From contig CANFZM010000008.1 in assembly GCA_947451525.1 (NCBI GenBank), positions 1 through 64,000 on the forward strand: a DNA stretch of 64,000 nt, given 5' to 3'. Shown in pieces: positions 7,607 through 15,280 of the stretch. Positions within the stretch are counted from its first letter, which is position 1. Every line of letters starts with the position of its first letter. This stretch comes from Flavobacteriaceae bacterium. Lineage in GTDB: Bacteria; Bacteroidota; Bacteroidia; Flavobacteriales; Flavobacteriaceae. Made by a program: the position numbers and the translations under genes. A model generated the notes under the pieces. The model was not told where the DNA came from. It made no database searches and saw nothing but the letters and a program-made list of their open reading frames with translations.

Positions 7607-8425
7607 TTAAAATTGATTTATAGTTTTTCTGATGGCCACCAATTTGGTCATTAAGTCTTCAAAATAGTCCAGGTGTAACATATTTGCACCATCGCTTTTT
7701 GCATTTGCAGGGTCAAAATGGGTTTCAATAAAGATTCCATCCACACCTACAGCAATACCGGCTTTGGCAACGGTTTCAATCATATCAGGTCTTCCACCAG
7801 TAACACCTATAGTTTGGTTGGGTTGTTGTAACGAATGGGTAACATCTAGAACCGTGGTGGCATATTGTTGCATGGTAGGAATTCCTCTATAATCTACAAT
7901 CATATCTTGGTATCCAAACATGGTACCTCTGTCGGTTACCATCACGTTTTCATTATGGCAATCCAAAACTTTTTGAACAGCATGTTTCATACTTTCCGGA
8001 CTCATAAATTGTCCTTTTTTTAAATTCACCGTTTTTCCAGTATTTGCAGCAGCAACCACTAAATCGGTTTGGCGCACTAAAAAAGCAGGAATTTGAAGAA
8101 CGTCTACATATTCGGCAGCCATTACAGCATCTTCATTAGTATGAATATCGGTTACGGTTGGAACGTGAAAAGTTTCTGAAATTTTTCTCAAAATTTTCAA
8201 TGCTTTTTCATCTCCAATTCCAGAAAAACTATCAATTCTAGAACGATTCGCTTTTTTGAATGAACCTTTAAAAACAAAAGGAATTTCCAATTTATCAGTA
8301 ATGGTCATTAATTTTTCCGCTATACGAAAAGCCATTTCTTCACCTTCAATGGCGCAGGGTCCTGCTAGAAGAAAGAAATTGCCACTATCGGTATGCTTTA
8401 TTTGAGGAATATGTGTTAAATTCAT
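7607..8425 (-). CDS. kdsA: 3-deoxy-8-phosphooctulonate synthase (Kdo-8-phosphate synthase)
   Basis: The 272-residue protein condenses phosphoenolpyruvate with arabinose 5-phosphate to Kdo-8-phosphate, the first committed step to the Kdo of lipopolysaccharide inner core. Diagnostic stretches are LLAGPCAIEGEEMAFRIAE, FKGSFKKANRSR, GRPDMIETVAKAG and a final IETHFDPANAKSDGANML. Length matches the family. A promoter element lies at 8450-8443 on this strand. The downstream gene encodes an outer-membrane protein; a lipoprotein gene precedes it behind its own terminator. Confidence 0.96.
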   Translation of the reverse strand: MNLTHIPQIKHTDSGNFFLLAGPCAIEGEEMAFRIAEKLMTITDKLEIPFVFKGSFKKANRSRIDSFSGIGDEKALKILRKISETFHVPTVTDIHTNEDAVMAAEYVDVLQIPAFLVRQTDLVVAAANTGKTVNLKKGQFMSPESMKHAVQKVLDCHNENVMVTDRGTMFGYQDMIVDYRGIPTMQQYATTVLDVTHSLQQPNQTIGVTGGRPDMIETVAKAGIAVGVDGIFIETHFDPANAKSDGANMLHLDYFEDLMTKLVAIRKTINQF

Positions 8426-8442
8426 GTGTTGTAAAATTTTTG

Positions 8443-8450
8443 CAAATATA
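8443..8450 (-). promoter_or_regulatory. -7 promoter element of kdsA
   Basis: On the minus strand TATATTTG is an exact TAnnTTTG match, 17 bp before the kdsA ATG. The region just upstream is the T-run of the preceding gene's terminator. Confidence 0.5.
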
Positions 8451-8452
8451 AT

Positions 8453-8489
8453 AAGAAAAAACCTTCTAATAGTTCAATTTAGAAGGTTT
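8453..8489 (-). terminator. Rho-independent terminator of the lipoprotein gene
   Basis: AACCTTCTAA (8460-8469) pairs with TTAGAAGGTT (8479-8488). On the minus strand the stem is followed by a TTTTTT run, so it ends transcription of the lipoprotein gene before kdsA. Confidence 0.85.
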
Positions 8490-8507
8490 CTCTATGTTAA
8501 TTAAAAG

Positions 8508-8972
8508 TTATTCTTGAATGTATTTTTTTATTTTTAAACCTTTAGGGCAAAGCACTTTCCCTTTTTCATAAATGTTTACATACAAATTGAATTTTGTATC
8601 GCTTCCTTCCATAGTAATTACATAAACTTCTAAGGTTCCAGCCCCCATAACGCTTCTTTTGGAAGGGAATGGACAACAGTTATCTATTTTAGTGTAAGTT
8701 ATTTTTTCGCCTTTAGGGCCTTCCAAAGCATTGAAAAAATAAACAATATTCTTTGGGGAATATTTCTCATTTTCAAACCCTAAATTGATAGGATAGTCTT
8801 TATCATAACCATATTTACCATCCGAAGCATATTCGGTAATCATAAATTGATTATTTCTCACAGGAGGTTTTATAGCAGTATCATCCACATTTTGAATGGT
8901 AGATTTTACACTTCCGCAAGAGGTAAAAAAGGCTGTGAATAGTACTAATAATAGTAGTTGGAAGGTTTTCAT
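8508..8972 (-). CDS. Putative lipoprotein beside kdsA
   Basis: The 154-residue product begins with a lipoprotein signal whose lipobox is TSCGS with Cys19. Four further cysteines (DNCCPFP and VLCPKG) could form disulfides outside the cytoplasm. In databases such kdsA-adjacent proteins are, as I recall, sometimes labelled 2-dehydro-3-deoxyphosphooctonate aldolase, but no aldolase fold or motif is visible here and that name looks like transfer from the neighbour. It has its own terminator, so it is a separate transcript. Function unknown. Confidence 0.75.
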   Translation of the reverse strand: MKTFQLLLLVLFTAFFTSCGSVKSTIQNVDDTAIKPPVRNNQFMITEYASDGKYGYDKDYPINLGFENEKYSPKNIVYFFNALEGPKGEKITYTKIDNCCPFPSKRSVMGAGTLEVYVITMEGSDTKFNLYVNIYEKGKVLCPKGLKIKKYIQE

Positions 8973-9038
8973 TTTTATAAATAGAATTATTTTTATTCAA
9001 ATATGTTAATTAATTATCAAAAATCAAACCACTCTCTC

Positions 9039-9046
9039 TATTTTTG
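9039..9046 (+). promoter_or_regulatory. -7 promoter element of the YeeE/YedE pair
   Basis: TATTTTTG matches TAnnTTTG, 16 bp before the ATG at 9063. Confidence 0.5.
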
Positions 9047-9062
9047 TAAAAAATAATACGAA

Positions 9063-9620
9063 ATGAATTTCATATCTCAAACTTGGCATTGGTCTATTTC
9101 TGGTTTCTTAATCGGAATGGTAATGTTGTGCTTAATCTATTTTGGAAAAACTTTTGGAATGTCAACCAACCTTCGAAGTTTGTGTTCTTTAACTGGAATT
9201 GGCAAACGAGTTTCTTTTTTTAATTGGGACTGGAAATCGCAACGATGGAATTTAGTAGTTGTGCTTGGCGCGATGATGGGCGGCTATTTTGCAACCCATT
9301 TTTTATCTAATCCGACTAATGTTTCTATTAATCCAGTCACTATTTTGAAATTACAAAAATTAGGAATTGACGCACCAAATGGTAAATTAATTCCAGATGC
9401 TATTTTTGGATCGGATGTTTTCCAATCACCAAAAAAGATTTTTCTATTAGTTTTAGGAGGATTTCTTATTGGTTTTGGATCTCGATATGCAGGGGGATGC
9501 ACCTCAGGACATGCAATATCGGGCTTGAGTAATTTTCAATTACCTTCTTTAAAAGCAGTAGTAGGATTTTTTATCGGAGGTTTGATTATGGTAAACTTTA
9601 TTTTTCCATTAATTTTTTAA
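9063..9620 (+). CDS. YeeE/YedE-family transporter, first half
   Basis: The 185-residue membrane protein has about four hydrophobic segments and the family motif SRYAGGCTSGHAISGL near residue 140, where the cysteine is used for sulfur-compound handling in the thiosulfate channel YeeE. In many bacteria a full-length YeeE is replaced by two adjacent half-size genes, as here. The partner starts 10 bp after this stop. Likely role: import of thiosulfate or another sulfane sulfur species. The exact substrate cannot be read from the sequence. Confidence 0.85.
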   Translation: MNFISQTWHWSISGFLIGMVMLCLIYFGKTFGMSTNLRSLCSLTGIGKRVSFFNWDWKSQRWNLVVVLGAMMGGYFATHFLSNPTNVSINPVTILKLQKLGIDAPNGKLIPDAIFGSDVFQSPKKIFLLVLGGFLIGFGSRYAGGCTSGHAISGLSNFQLPSLKAVVGFFIGGLIMVNFIFPLIF

Positions 9621-9630
9621 AAAAGACAAA

Positions 9631-10044
9631 ATGAATTTAATAAAATATTTATTGGTAGGATTTGTATTTGGAGTAGTTTTAACCAAAACAGAAGCCGTTT
9701 CTTGGTACCGAATTTTTGAAATGTTTCAGTTTGATTCGTTTCACATGTATGGAATAATCATGACCGCAATTGCTACGGGAGTTGTTGGGATTCAAATAAT
9801 TAAACGTTTTAACATTAAAGATATTAAAGGATTACCTATTGAAATTTTGGGAAAAGAACGTGGTACTTTTAGATATTGGATTGGCGGTTTGATTTTCGGG
9901 TTAGGTTGGGCTTTGGTTGGCTGTTGCCCAGGACCAATTTTTATATTGATAGGTGCCGGATTTATGAGTGTAGGTTTTGTGTTATTTGGAGCCTTATTCG
10001 GAACTTTTATTTATGGCTATTTCAAAGATAAATTACCACACTAA
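9631..10044 (+). CDS. YeeE/YedE-family transporter, second half (DUF6691)
   Basis: The 137-residue membrane protein has the companion motif GLGWALVGCCPGPIF near residue 95 with a conserved cysteine, the second half of the pseudo-symmetric YeeE/YedE fold. It follows the first half by 10 bp, so they form a bicistronic transporter. A Crp/Fnr-type palindrome starts about 10 bp after its stop, but that belongs to the next promoter. Confidence 0.85.
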   Translation: MNLIKYLLVGFVFGVVLTKTEAVSWYRIFEMFQFDSFHMYGIIMTAIATGVVGIQIIKRFNIKDIKGLPIEILGKERGTFRYWIGGLIFGLGWALVGCCPGPIFILIGAGFMSVGFVLFGALFGTFIYGYFKDKLPH

Positions 10045-10054
10045 TTTGGTTTTA

Positions 10055-10070
10055 TGTGACTTATGTTACA
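10055..10070. promoter_or_regulatory. Crp/Fnr-type palindrome before the HMA protein
   Basis: TGTGACTTATGTTACA has half-sites TGTnAC / GTnACA around 4 bp. Its centre (10062.5) is 29.5 bp before the first base of the -7 element TAACTTTG, exactly the spacing of the FNR-type sites before ccoI, ccoS and hemN. The half-sites differ from theirs, so another Crp/Fnr-family protein may bind. Confidence 0.5.
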
Positions 10071-10091
10071 CAAAATAAGATGTTGTTGGCT

Positions 10092-10099
10092 TAACTTTG
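10092..10099 (+). promoter_or_regulatory. -7 promoter element of the HMA protein
   Basis: TAACTTTG matches TAnnTTTG exactly and ends 20 bp before the ATG at 10120. Confidence 0.6.
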
Positions 10100-10119
10100 T
10101 TTATCTAAAATAAATAATC

Positions 10120-10386
10120 ATGACAACAACTCTGTTTATACAAAATTTAAAATGTAATGGTTGTGCAAATACGATTACTACTAAATTAAATGATTTGGCT
10201 AACGTTTCTGGAGTAATGGTAGATGTAGAAAACGATTCGGTCACCTTTGATTACCAAGATGAATTGGCATTACATAATGCAAAAGAAACCTTGAAAGCCA
10301 ATGGATATCCTGAAGAAGGAGAAAGAAATCCTTTGGGTACAAAAGCAAAATCGTTTGTAAGTTGCGCTATCGGAAGAATGAACTAA
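10120..10386 (+). CDS. Heavy-metal-associated (HMA) domain protein, probable copper chaperone
   Basis: The 88-residue protein is one HMA ferredoxin-like domain with the metal motif C13-N-G-C16 (LKCNGCANTI). Such small cytosolic proteins carry Cu(I) to P-type ATPases such as CcoI, encoded 32 kb away in this window. It ends in a family-typical tail GTKAKSFVSCAIGRM with an extra cysteine. The gene is monocistronic, with its own promoter, an upstream Crp/Fnr-type palindrome and a strong terminator. A copper role linked to cbb3 oxidase is inference. Confidence 0.85.
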   Translation: MTTTLFIQNLKCNGCANTITTKLNDLANVSGVMVDVENDSVTFDYQDELALHNAKETLKANGYPEEGERNPLGTKAKSFVSCAIGRMN

Positions 10387-10396
10387 TATTGAAATG

Positions 10397-10438
10397 AAAT
10401 ACCCCAAAAACTAAATAAGTTTTTGGGGTATTTTTTTT
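10397..10438. terminator. Bidirectional terminator between the HMA gene and clpS
   Basis: Perfect 16-bp arms (10397-10412 and 10418-10433, core ATACCCCAAAAACT) with a 5-nt loop, followed by a T-run on the plus strand. On the minus strand it sits at the end of clpS. Confidence 0.9.
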
Positions 10439-10712
10439 ATTCTATTCCAGCACTTAATCCTGCTTCTAGTAATTGGGTGCAAAGTGGTTTTAGTTCGTCA
10501 AACGAACCTGTTTTTACCGTGCACCTTCCTTTGTAATGCACTAAAATGGCGCATTGTTCGGCTTGTTCAGAAGTGTGTTTACAAACTTTAATCAAAGTAT
10601 CAATAACATGATCAAAAGTATTTACATCGTCGTTGTAAAGCACAATTTCATGGTTGATGCCCAATTGCTCTTCTACTAAAACCTCTTCTTGAACTTTTTC
10701 AATGGTACTCAT
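10437..10712 (-). CDS. clpS: ATP-dependent Clp protease adaptor ClpS
   Basis: The 91-residue protein carries the ClpS core: IVLYNDDVNTFDHVI (N-degron pocket region), a central helix with EQAEQCAILVHYKGRC, and the closing LLEAGLSAGIE. ClpS delivers N-end-rule substrates to ClpA/ClpC. A short disordered N-terminus precedes the core, as expected. It is downstream of prmA on the same strand with a 25-bp gap and probably shares its transcript. Confidence 0.95.
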   Translation of the reverse strand: MSTIEKVQEEVLVEEQLGINHEIVLYNDDVNTFDHVIDTLIKVCKHTSEQAEQCAILVHYKGRCTVKTGSFDELKPLCTQLLEAGLSAGIE

Positions 10713-10737
10713 AAATTTTTTAATATATAGAATACTA

Positions 10738-11571
10738 CTAATTTACATATTTCAAAGAAACCCAATTGTTTCGTTCGAATTTTTTAACATAAGTCAATCC
10801 TTTTTCGGTGCAAGATGCATCAATAAAAGGGATGTCTTGGTTGTAAAACCCACTCAATAAAAGAATTCCATTTTTGTTTAAACAATCTACATAGGATTGC
10901 ATATCGTTTAATAAAATATTTCGGTTGATGTTGGCAATAATTAAATCGTAACTTTTCCCTTTTAACATTGATGCTTCTCCTTCATAAACGGTAATTTCAT
11001 GGCAGTTATTACGTTCGGCATTTTCAATTGAATTCAAATAACACCAATTGTCAATATCAATAGCATCAATTGGTTTAGCACCTTTCATTTCGGCAAGAAT
11101 TGCAAGAATTGCAGTTCCACAGCCCATATCTAGCGTTTTCATTCCGGTTACATCTGTTTCTAACAAATGTTGAATCATCATGTGAGTAGTTTCGTGGTGT
11201 CCCGTTCCGAAACTCATTTTAGGTTCAATAACAATATCAAATTCGGCTTCTGTTTTTGGATGGAATGGTGCGCGAACATGGCATTTTCCATCTACATCAA
11301 TAGGCTCAAAATTCTTTTCCCATTCTTCATTCCAGTTCACAGGTGCAATTTCTTCTATAGAATAGGTAATAGTAAATTCTAGCGAAGATAAAATATGAAT
11401 ATCTTCAAGAACATCTGCAGTGCAGAGATCTTTTTGGATGTAAGCCACAATTCCCAAATCGGTTTCAATAAAACTTTCAAAGGCTTTTTCGCCCAATTCA
11501 GCAATTAAAATTTCCGATCCCGATTCTTTGGGTGTAATGGTAAAATGATAGCCTAAATATATATTTGACAT
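10738..11571 (-). CDS. prmA: Ribosomal protein L11 methyltransferase
   Basis: The 277-residue protein is a class I SAM-dependent methyltransferase. It has the PrmA substrate domain, the SAM motif LDMGCGTAILAILAEM, an acidic IDIDNW strand and the catalytic-loop motif IIANINRNILL. It methylates L11 on the ribosome. The start at 11571 (MSNIYLGYHF) is supported by the exact -7 element TACCTTTG at 11593-11586; an ATT/upstream extension to 11601 would reach into the promoter. It is followed by clpS. Confidence 0.94.
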   Translation of the reverse strand: MSNIYLGYHFTITPKESGSEILIAELGEKAFESFIETDLGIVAYIQKDLCTADVLEDIHILSSLEFTITYSIEEIAPVNWNEEWEKNFEPIDVDGKCHVRAPFHPKTEAEFDIVIEPKMSFGTGHHETTHMMIQHLLETDVTGMKTLDMGCGTAILAILAEMKGAKPIDAIDIDNWCYLNSIENAERNNCHEITVYEGEASMLKGKSYDLIIANINRNILLNDMQSYVDCLNKNGILLLSGFYNQDIPFIDASCTEKGLTYVKKFERNNWVSLKYVN

Positions 11572-11585
11572 GTAGTATTTTTTTG

Positions 11586-11593
11586 CAAAGGTA
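11586..11593 (-). promoter_or_regulatory. -7 promoter element of prmA-clpS
   Basis: On the minus strand TACCTTTG matches TAnnTTTG, 14 bp before the prmA ATG at 11571, and decides that start. Confidence 0.55.
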
Positions 11594-11793
11594 AGAATCA
11601 AATATTAAAGACAATCAAATCTAAGGTCCAAGTTATTTTATCTTGAACTTTTTCACGCTGTTTCACAAAGAATTCAGCAAAGTAATTTTTATAAAAAGTT
11701 ACAATTCTTATTTTAATTTCTTTTTTCACAAAAAAATTAGTAAAGTTGCACTAAAGTACAATATTATTATTATTTAATAATTAACTCAAATAG

Positions 11794-12141
11794 TTAGAGA
11801 ATTTTATTCCGATTAATTTGCAATTCATAGGTAATGGCTAATATTCTTGGCATATTGGGTTTTAAAGATTGTTTGTATTTGATAAATCCGAAGACAATAA
11901 TTAGATTGTTTTTAACATCAATCTTATATACGGAAACATATCCTTTAAAAACATAATCTCTTATGTTTTCGTCGTTGAAATAAATGGATTTCTTATAATG
12001 AAATGGATGTTTTAAATCTTTCTGTAAATTCTTTATCAAATCCGATTTAAATTTTCTTGCTGCTCGTGGCTTGTCTTTAGAAATAAAATGAACTTGATTT
12101 TTTAAAGAAAGTAAAAATTCTTCTTCAAATATTATTTTCAT
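11794..12141 (-). CDS. RelE/ParE-family toxin
   Basis: The 115-residue protein is predicted to be a ParE/RelE-superfamily toxin: helical N-terminus with KDKPRAARKFKSDLIKNLQ, then strands with KKSIYFNDENIRDYVFKGY and VYKIDVKNNLIIVFGFIKYKQSLKP. Its start overlaps the antitoxin end by 17 bp, the usual translational coupling of such pairs. About 13 residues extend beyond the usual C-terminal strand. Target (gyrase or ribosome-bound mRNA) cannot be decided from sequence. The pair sits between prmA and dapD. Confidence 0.78.
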   Translation of the reverse strand: MKIIFEEEFLLSLKNQVHFISKDKPRAARKFKSDLIKNLQKDLKHPFHYKKSIYFNDENIRDYVFKGYVSVYKIDVKNNLIIVFGFIKYKQSLKPNMPRILAITYELQINRNKIL

Positions 12142-12364
12142 GCTTTGAAATGGTTTCTTCTAAAATTTCATCTAACTCCTCCAACGTATAAAGTTTTGCA
12201 GTTCCATTATTGATTTTTTCTAATGAAGCCTCCAACTTTTTTTTATTTTCTTCAAAAAAAGGATCCTCTCGAACTATTTTCAATTCCTCTGATGAAAAGG
12301 AATTCAAAAATTCAAAGATTTTATCTTTAATTTGGGGCTGAAATTCTAATCTAATTACTTCCAT
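12125..12364 (-). CDS. Antitoxin partner of the RelE/ParE toxin
   Basis: The 79-residue acidic/helical protein (MEVIRLEFQPQIKDKIFEF...) is positioned as the first gene of a TA pair and ends in a charged helix with EELDEILEETISKHE, likely the toxin-binding part. The ATG at 12364 is chosen because the alternative start at 12385 lies inside the -7 element TATATTTG (12390-12383). I do not recognise a named DNA-binding antitoxin fold in it; the antitoxin assignment rests on gene order, overlap and size. Confidence 0.7.
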   Translation of the reverse strand: MEVIRLEFQPQIKDKIFEFLNSFSSEELKIVREDPFFEENKKKLEASLEKINNGTAKLYTLEELDEILEETISKHENNI

Positions 12365-12382
12365 AATCAAAATTTTAAAATA

Positions 12383-12390
12383 CAAATATA
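12383..12390 (-). promoter_or_regulatory. -7 promoter element of the TA pair
   Basis: TATATTTG on the minus strand matches TAnnTTTG exactly, 18 bp before the antitoxin ATG. Confidence 0.5.
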
Positions 12391-12414
12391 TAACATTTTC
12401 GAGTCAATTTGGGT

Positions 12415-12443
12415 TTTGATTTTGGTTAAAAATCCTATCTTTG
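12415..12443 (+). promoter_or_regulatory. dapD promoter
   Basis: TTTG at 12415-12418, a 17-bp spacer and TATCTTTG at 12436-12443 form a complete Bacteroidota promoter, 15 bp before the dapD ATG. Confidence 0.65.
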
Positions 12444-12458
12444 TGAAAAATATAAACC

Positions 12459-13274
12459 ATGATTCATTTACAACCTACCATAGAAAAGGCTTGGGAAAAC
12501 CGAGAATTACTTAAAGAAGAAACTACCATAAACGCCATCAAAGAAGTTATTTATGCTTTAGACAATGGTTCTTTGCGAGTTGCCGAACCAACAGACAAAG
12601 GTTGGCAAGTTAACGAGTGGGTTAAAAAAGCAGTGGTTATGTATTTTCCGATTCAAAAAATGGAAACTCATGAAGTTGGCATTTTTGAATACCATGATAA
12701 AATGTTATTGAAAACAGGTTATGCCGAAAAAGGAATTCGAGTAGTTCCTCCAGCCGTTGCGCGTTATGGTGCGTATATTTCTAAAGGGGTGATTTTAATG
12801 CCTAGTTATGTAAATATTGGTGCTTATGTAGATGAAGGAACGATGGTTGACACCTGGGCAACTGTAGGAAGTTGTGCTCAAATTGGTAAAAACGTACACC
12901 TATCTGGTGGTGTTGGTATTGGTGGTGTGTTAGAACCTCTACAAGCGGCTCCAGTAATCATTGAAGATGGTGCTTTTATTGGCTCCAGATGTATTGTTGT
13001 GGAAGGTGTTCGCATTGAAAAAGAAGCAGTTCTTGGTGCTAATGTTTGCCTTACAGCCTCTACTAAAATCATTGACGTTACCGGAAGTGAACCTATTGAA
13101 TACAAAGGATATGTACCGGCTCGTTCGGTGGTAATCCCTGGAAGTTATACTAAGAAATTTGCCGCAGGAGATTTTCAAGTTCCTTGCGCTTTAATCATCG
13201 GACAACGCAAACCTTCCACCGACTTAAAGACTTCTTTAAATGATGCTTTAAGAGAGTATGATGTAGCGGTTTAA
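12459..13274 (+). CDS. dapD: Tetrahydrodipicolinate N-succinyltransferase
   Basis: The 271-residue enzyme transfers succinyl from succinyl-CoA to tetrahydrodipicolinate in the lysine/meso-diaminopimelate pathway, supplying peptidoglycan precursor. The N-terminal helical domain is followed by a left-handed beta-helix of hexapeptide repeats (about residues 105-225) with the characteristic GTMVDTWATVGSCAQIG and LSGGVGIGGVLEPLQA stretches. Length is that of the family. It is monocistronic, with a complete promoter and a terminator at 13347. Confidence 0.96.
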   Translation: MIHLQPTIEKAWENRELLKEETTINAIKEVIYALDNGSLRVAEPTDKGWQVNEWVKKAVVMYFPIQKMETHEVGIFEYHDKMLLKTGYAEKGIRVVPPAVARYGAYISKGVILMPSYVNIGAYVDEGTMVDTWATVGSCAQIGKNVHLSGGVGIGGVLEPLQAAPVIIEDGAFIGSRCIVVEGVRIEKEAVLGANVCLTASTKIIDVTGSEPIEYKGYVPARSVVIPGSYTKKFAAGDFQVPCALIIGQRKPSTDLKTSLNDALREYDVAV

Positions 13275-13276
13275 TA

Positions 13277-13342
13277 AGTGAACAGTAATCAGTGTTCAGT
13301 AATCAGTGTTCAGTTTATTGATACTAAAATTTAGTGTTCAGT
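13277..13342. repeat. Short CAGTGTTCAG-type tandem repeat, copy 2
   Basis: Behind dapD, units resembling AATCAGTGTTCAGT occur twice in direct tandem, preceded by gaacagt and followed by a third ttagtgttcagt. The copy at 1720 has the same relation to a terminator. Confidence 0.65.
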
Positions 13343-13346
13343 ATAT

Positions 13347-13377
13347 AAATCCGGAAGAAATTTCGGATTTTTTATTT
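13347..13377. terminator. Terminator between dapD and the Kdo-kinase-like gene
   Basis: AAATCCG (13347-13353) pairs with CGGATTT (13364-13370), extended by GAA/TTT inside, followed by a T-rich run. It lies between convergent genes and could serve both. Confidence 0.75.
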
Positions 13378-14127
13378 GCCAACTTTTCGTTTTAGGTATT
13401 TTTTTCGAGCGGTTTTTCTTTTAAATTGTTGGGATTTTTCCATTAAAATGGATAACAATTTATCTTCGGGTTGCTGGCTTAATTGCGCGTATTTTTTAGC
13501 AATAATTGGAACCATACCTTTAGACAACCACATTTTTTTGAAATTATCCATTCGCTGTTCTATAGATAAATTTTCAAATTTCATGCGGTTTAAATCCACT
13601 AGAAAAAAATCATATTGACCATTGCCTTTGTTCACAATCAAGGTGTTTCCTGGGGAATGGTCTAGAAAGTTGACGTTTGCTTCGTGCATTTTAAAAGTAA
13701 ATTCAGTGAATTGCTCTAAAATTTCCTTTCGTTCTGGAAATAACGGATCGTGAATTAACTCCCGAATTGTAAAATCATATTCTAGTTGGTGGCAGATATA
13801 GAAACTCTCCCCCAGCAATCCTAAAGGACTTCGTTCTTCAATAAAAGCAACAGGAAATGGTGTTGGAATAGCATGATCCAATAAATAATTGGCATAATCA
13901 AAAGATCGTTTCGCCTTGGTACTTCTAAAAAAAGAATAAATAAGTGATTTAAAAATTCCAGGTTTCTGAAAAAACTTAATACTTACCTTTTCCGTTCCCA
14001 GAAAGTTAGTTTTTATGGTATTGCGCGAACCTTTCACAACCAAATCCCCTTCGCCAAAATAAGTTTTAACTAACTGAAGAATAGCCTCTTCTTGATTTTT
14101 ATATTTTGGATGAATGGTAATTCGCAC
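13372..14127 (-). CDS. Lipopolysaccharide kinase, InaA/KdkA-like
   Basis: The 251-residue protein has a protein-kinase-like fold of the InaA/KdkA/WaaP group that phosphorylates lipopolysaccharide core sugars such as Kdo. The catalytic loop is L155-D-H-S-P-G-N161 and the metal-binding segment is LVDLNRMKF near residue 178. A basic C-terminus (RKTARKKYLKRKVGK) may hold it to the inner membrane. It is divergent from the GT9 gene, and together they open the surface-glycan block. Acceptor sugar not determined. Confidence 0.82.
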   Translation of the reverse strand: MRITIHPKYKNQEEAILQLVKTYFGEGDLVVKGSRNTIKTNFLGTEKVSIKFFQKPGIFKSLIYSFFRSTKAKRSFDYANYLLDHAIPTPFPVAFIEERSPLGLLGESFYICHQLEYDFTIRELIHDPLFPERKEILEQFTEFTFKMHEANVNFLDHSPGNTLIVNKGNGQYDFFLVDLNRMKFENLSIEQRMDNFKKMWLSKGMVPIIAKKYAQLSQQPEDKLLSILMEKSQQFKRKTARKKYLKRKVGK

Positions 14128-14191
14128 AATGTTTCTATTTTATTTGGGTTAAAAGTATAAAAAATAGTACTTTGCACCAAGAATTACTTTT

Positions 14192-15256
14192 ATGAAGAAA
14201 ATTTTAATCATACAAAACAAACGAATTGGCGATGTACTAATCAGTTCGGTTATTGCAAATAATTACAAAGAAAAATACCCAGATAGCGAAGTGCATTTAA
14301 TGGCTTACGACTTTACGCATGGGGTTATACAGAACAATCCCAATATTGACAAAATCATTTCCATCAACGAAAAAGAATTGAAGAAATTTGGCAATTTGAT
14401 TAAAATGATTTTCCAGGTTCGTCGCGAAAAATATGATATTATTTTTGATCCGTATTCTAAATTGCAAAGCAGATTGATTTGTAAATTTGGAGGAGCAACC
14501 CAAACCGTGGGACATAAAAGTCGCAAGAAAATTGGAAATTTAGGCTATTACACCCACCCTGTAGGGATTTTAGAAGCTAAAACTCAAATTTGCGGAAAAG
14601 CCATTGAAGATCGCATTCATTTATTGCAACAAGTGGATACTTTTGAAAATATCAACTACGAACCTAAGGTTTTCCTTACGGAAGAAGAAAAGCAATTTCG
14701 AGTTCCAGAGAAGTACCAAGACAAAAAAATAATCATGCTCGGCATTTTAGGAAGCACGCCTCAAAAATCGATGCCTTATGAATATATTGCTCAAATTATA
14801 GACCATATTGCTAGTACTTTCGATTGTTATTTGCTATTTAATTATGCTCCAAATCAGAAAGCAGAAGCCGATAAAATTTATAATTTATGTCAAAATAAAT
14901 CCAATATCATTTTGGATATTTATGCGCCAAGCATTCGGGATTTTGCAGTATTGATGAACCAATGCGCGGTTTTGGTTTCTAATGAAGGAGGAACTGTTCA
15001 TATTGCCAAAGCATTAAACAAACCAACCTTCACCCTATTTTCGCCCTACATAAACAAGGACGATTGGAGTAGTTTTGAAGATGGAAAATTCCATAAATCC
15101 GTTCATTTATTGGATTTTTTACCCAATGCCATTTCGGAATTGTCTTACGAGCAAAATAAAGAAATTGAGAGAAATCCGAGGGAATTGTATTTGAAATTAA
15201 CTCCAGAAATGATTTTACCTGAACTGGATTCCTTTTTGAAGGATAACTTACAATAA
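14192..15256 (+). CDS. GT9-family glycosyltransferase (heptosyltransferase-like)
   Basis: The 354-residue GT-B enzyme has the N-terminal ILIIQNKRIGDVLISSVIANNYK characteristic of ADP-heptose:LPS heptosyltransferases, and a C-terminal nucleotide-sugar site around LVSNEGGTVHIAKALNKPTF. It probably adds a core sugar to lipid A-Kdo on the cytoplasmic face. It is transcribed away from the Kdo-kinase-like gene; the 64-bp gap holds both promoters. Donor sugar is uncertain because GT9 also includes non-heptose enzymes. Confidence 0.85.
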   Translation: MKKILIIQNKRIGDVLISSVIANNYKEKYPDSEVHLMAYDFTHGVIQNNPNIDKIISINEKELKKFGNLIKMIFQVRREKYDIIFDPYSKLQSRLICKFGGATQTVGHKSRKKIGNLGYYTHPVGILEAKTQICGKAIEDRIHLLQQVDTFENINYEPKVFLTEEEKQFRVPEKYQDKKIIMLGILGSTPQKSMPYEYIAQIIDHIASTFDCYLLFNYAPNQKAEADKIYNLCQNKSNIILDIYAPSIRDFAVLMNQCAVLVSNEGGTVHIAKALNKPTFTLFSPYINKDDWSSFEDGKFHKSVHLLDFLPNAISELSYEQNKEIERNPRELYLKLTPEMILPELDSFLKDNLQ

Positions 15257-15280
15257 AATTAATATTTAAAAAAAATTAAT

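Noticed and set aside
8508..8972. Calling the kdsA-adjacent lipoprotein an aldolase
   Set aside because: The name probably comes from the neighbour. The protein has a lipobox and no aldolase motif.
9003..9016. Possible FNR-type site before the YeeE/YedE genes
   Set aside because: TTAATTAA lies at the right distance from TATTTTTG but lacks TGA/TCA half-sites and is expected by chance in AT-rich DNA.
12878..13178. Two minus-strand frames inside dapD
   Set aside because: Both are shadows of the repetitive beta-helix coding sequence of dapD.
13277..13342. CRISPR-like repeats behind dapD
   Set aside because: Units are only about 10-15 bp in direct tandem without spacers, and no cas genes are present.
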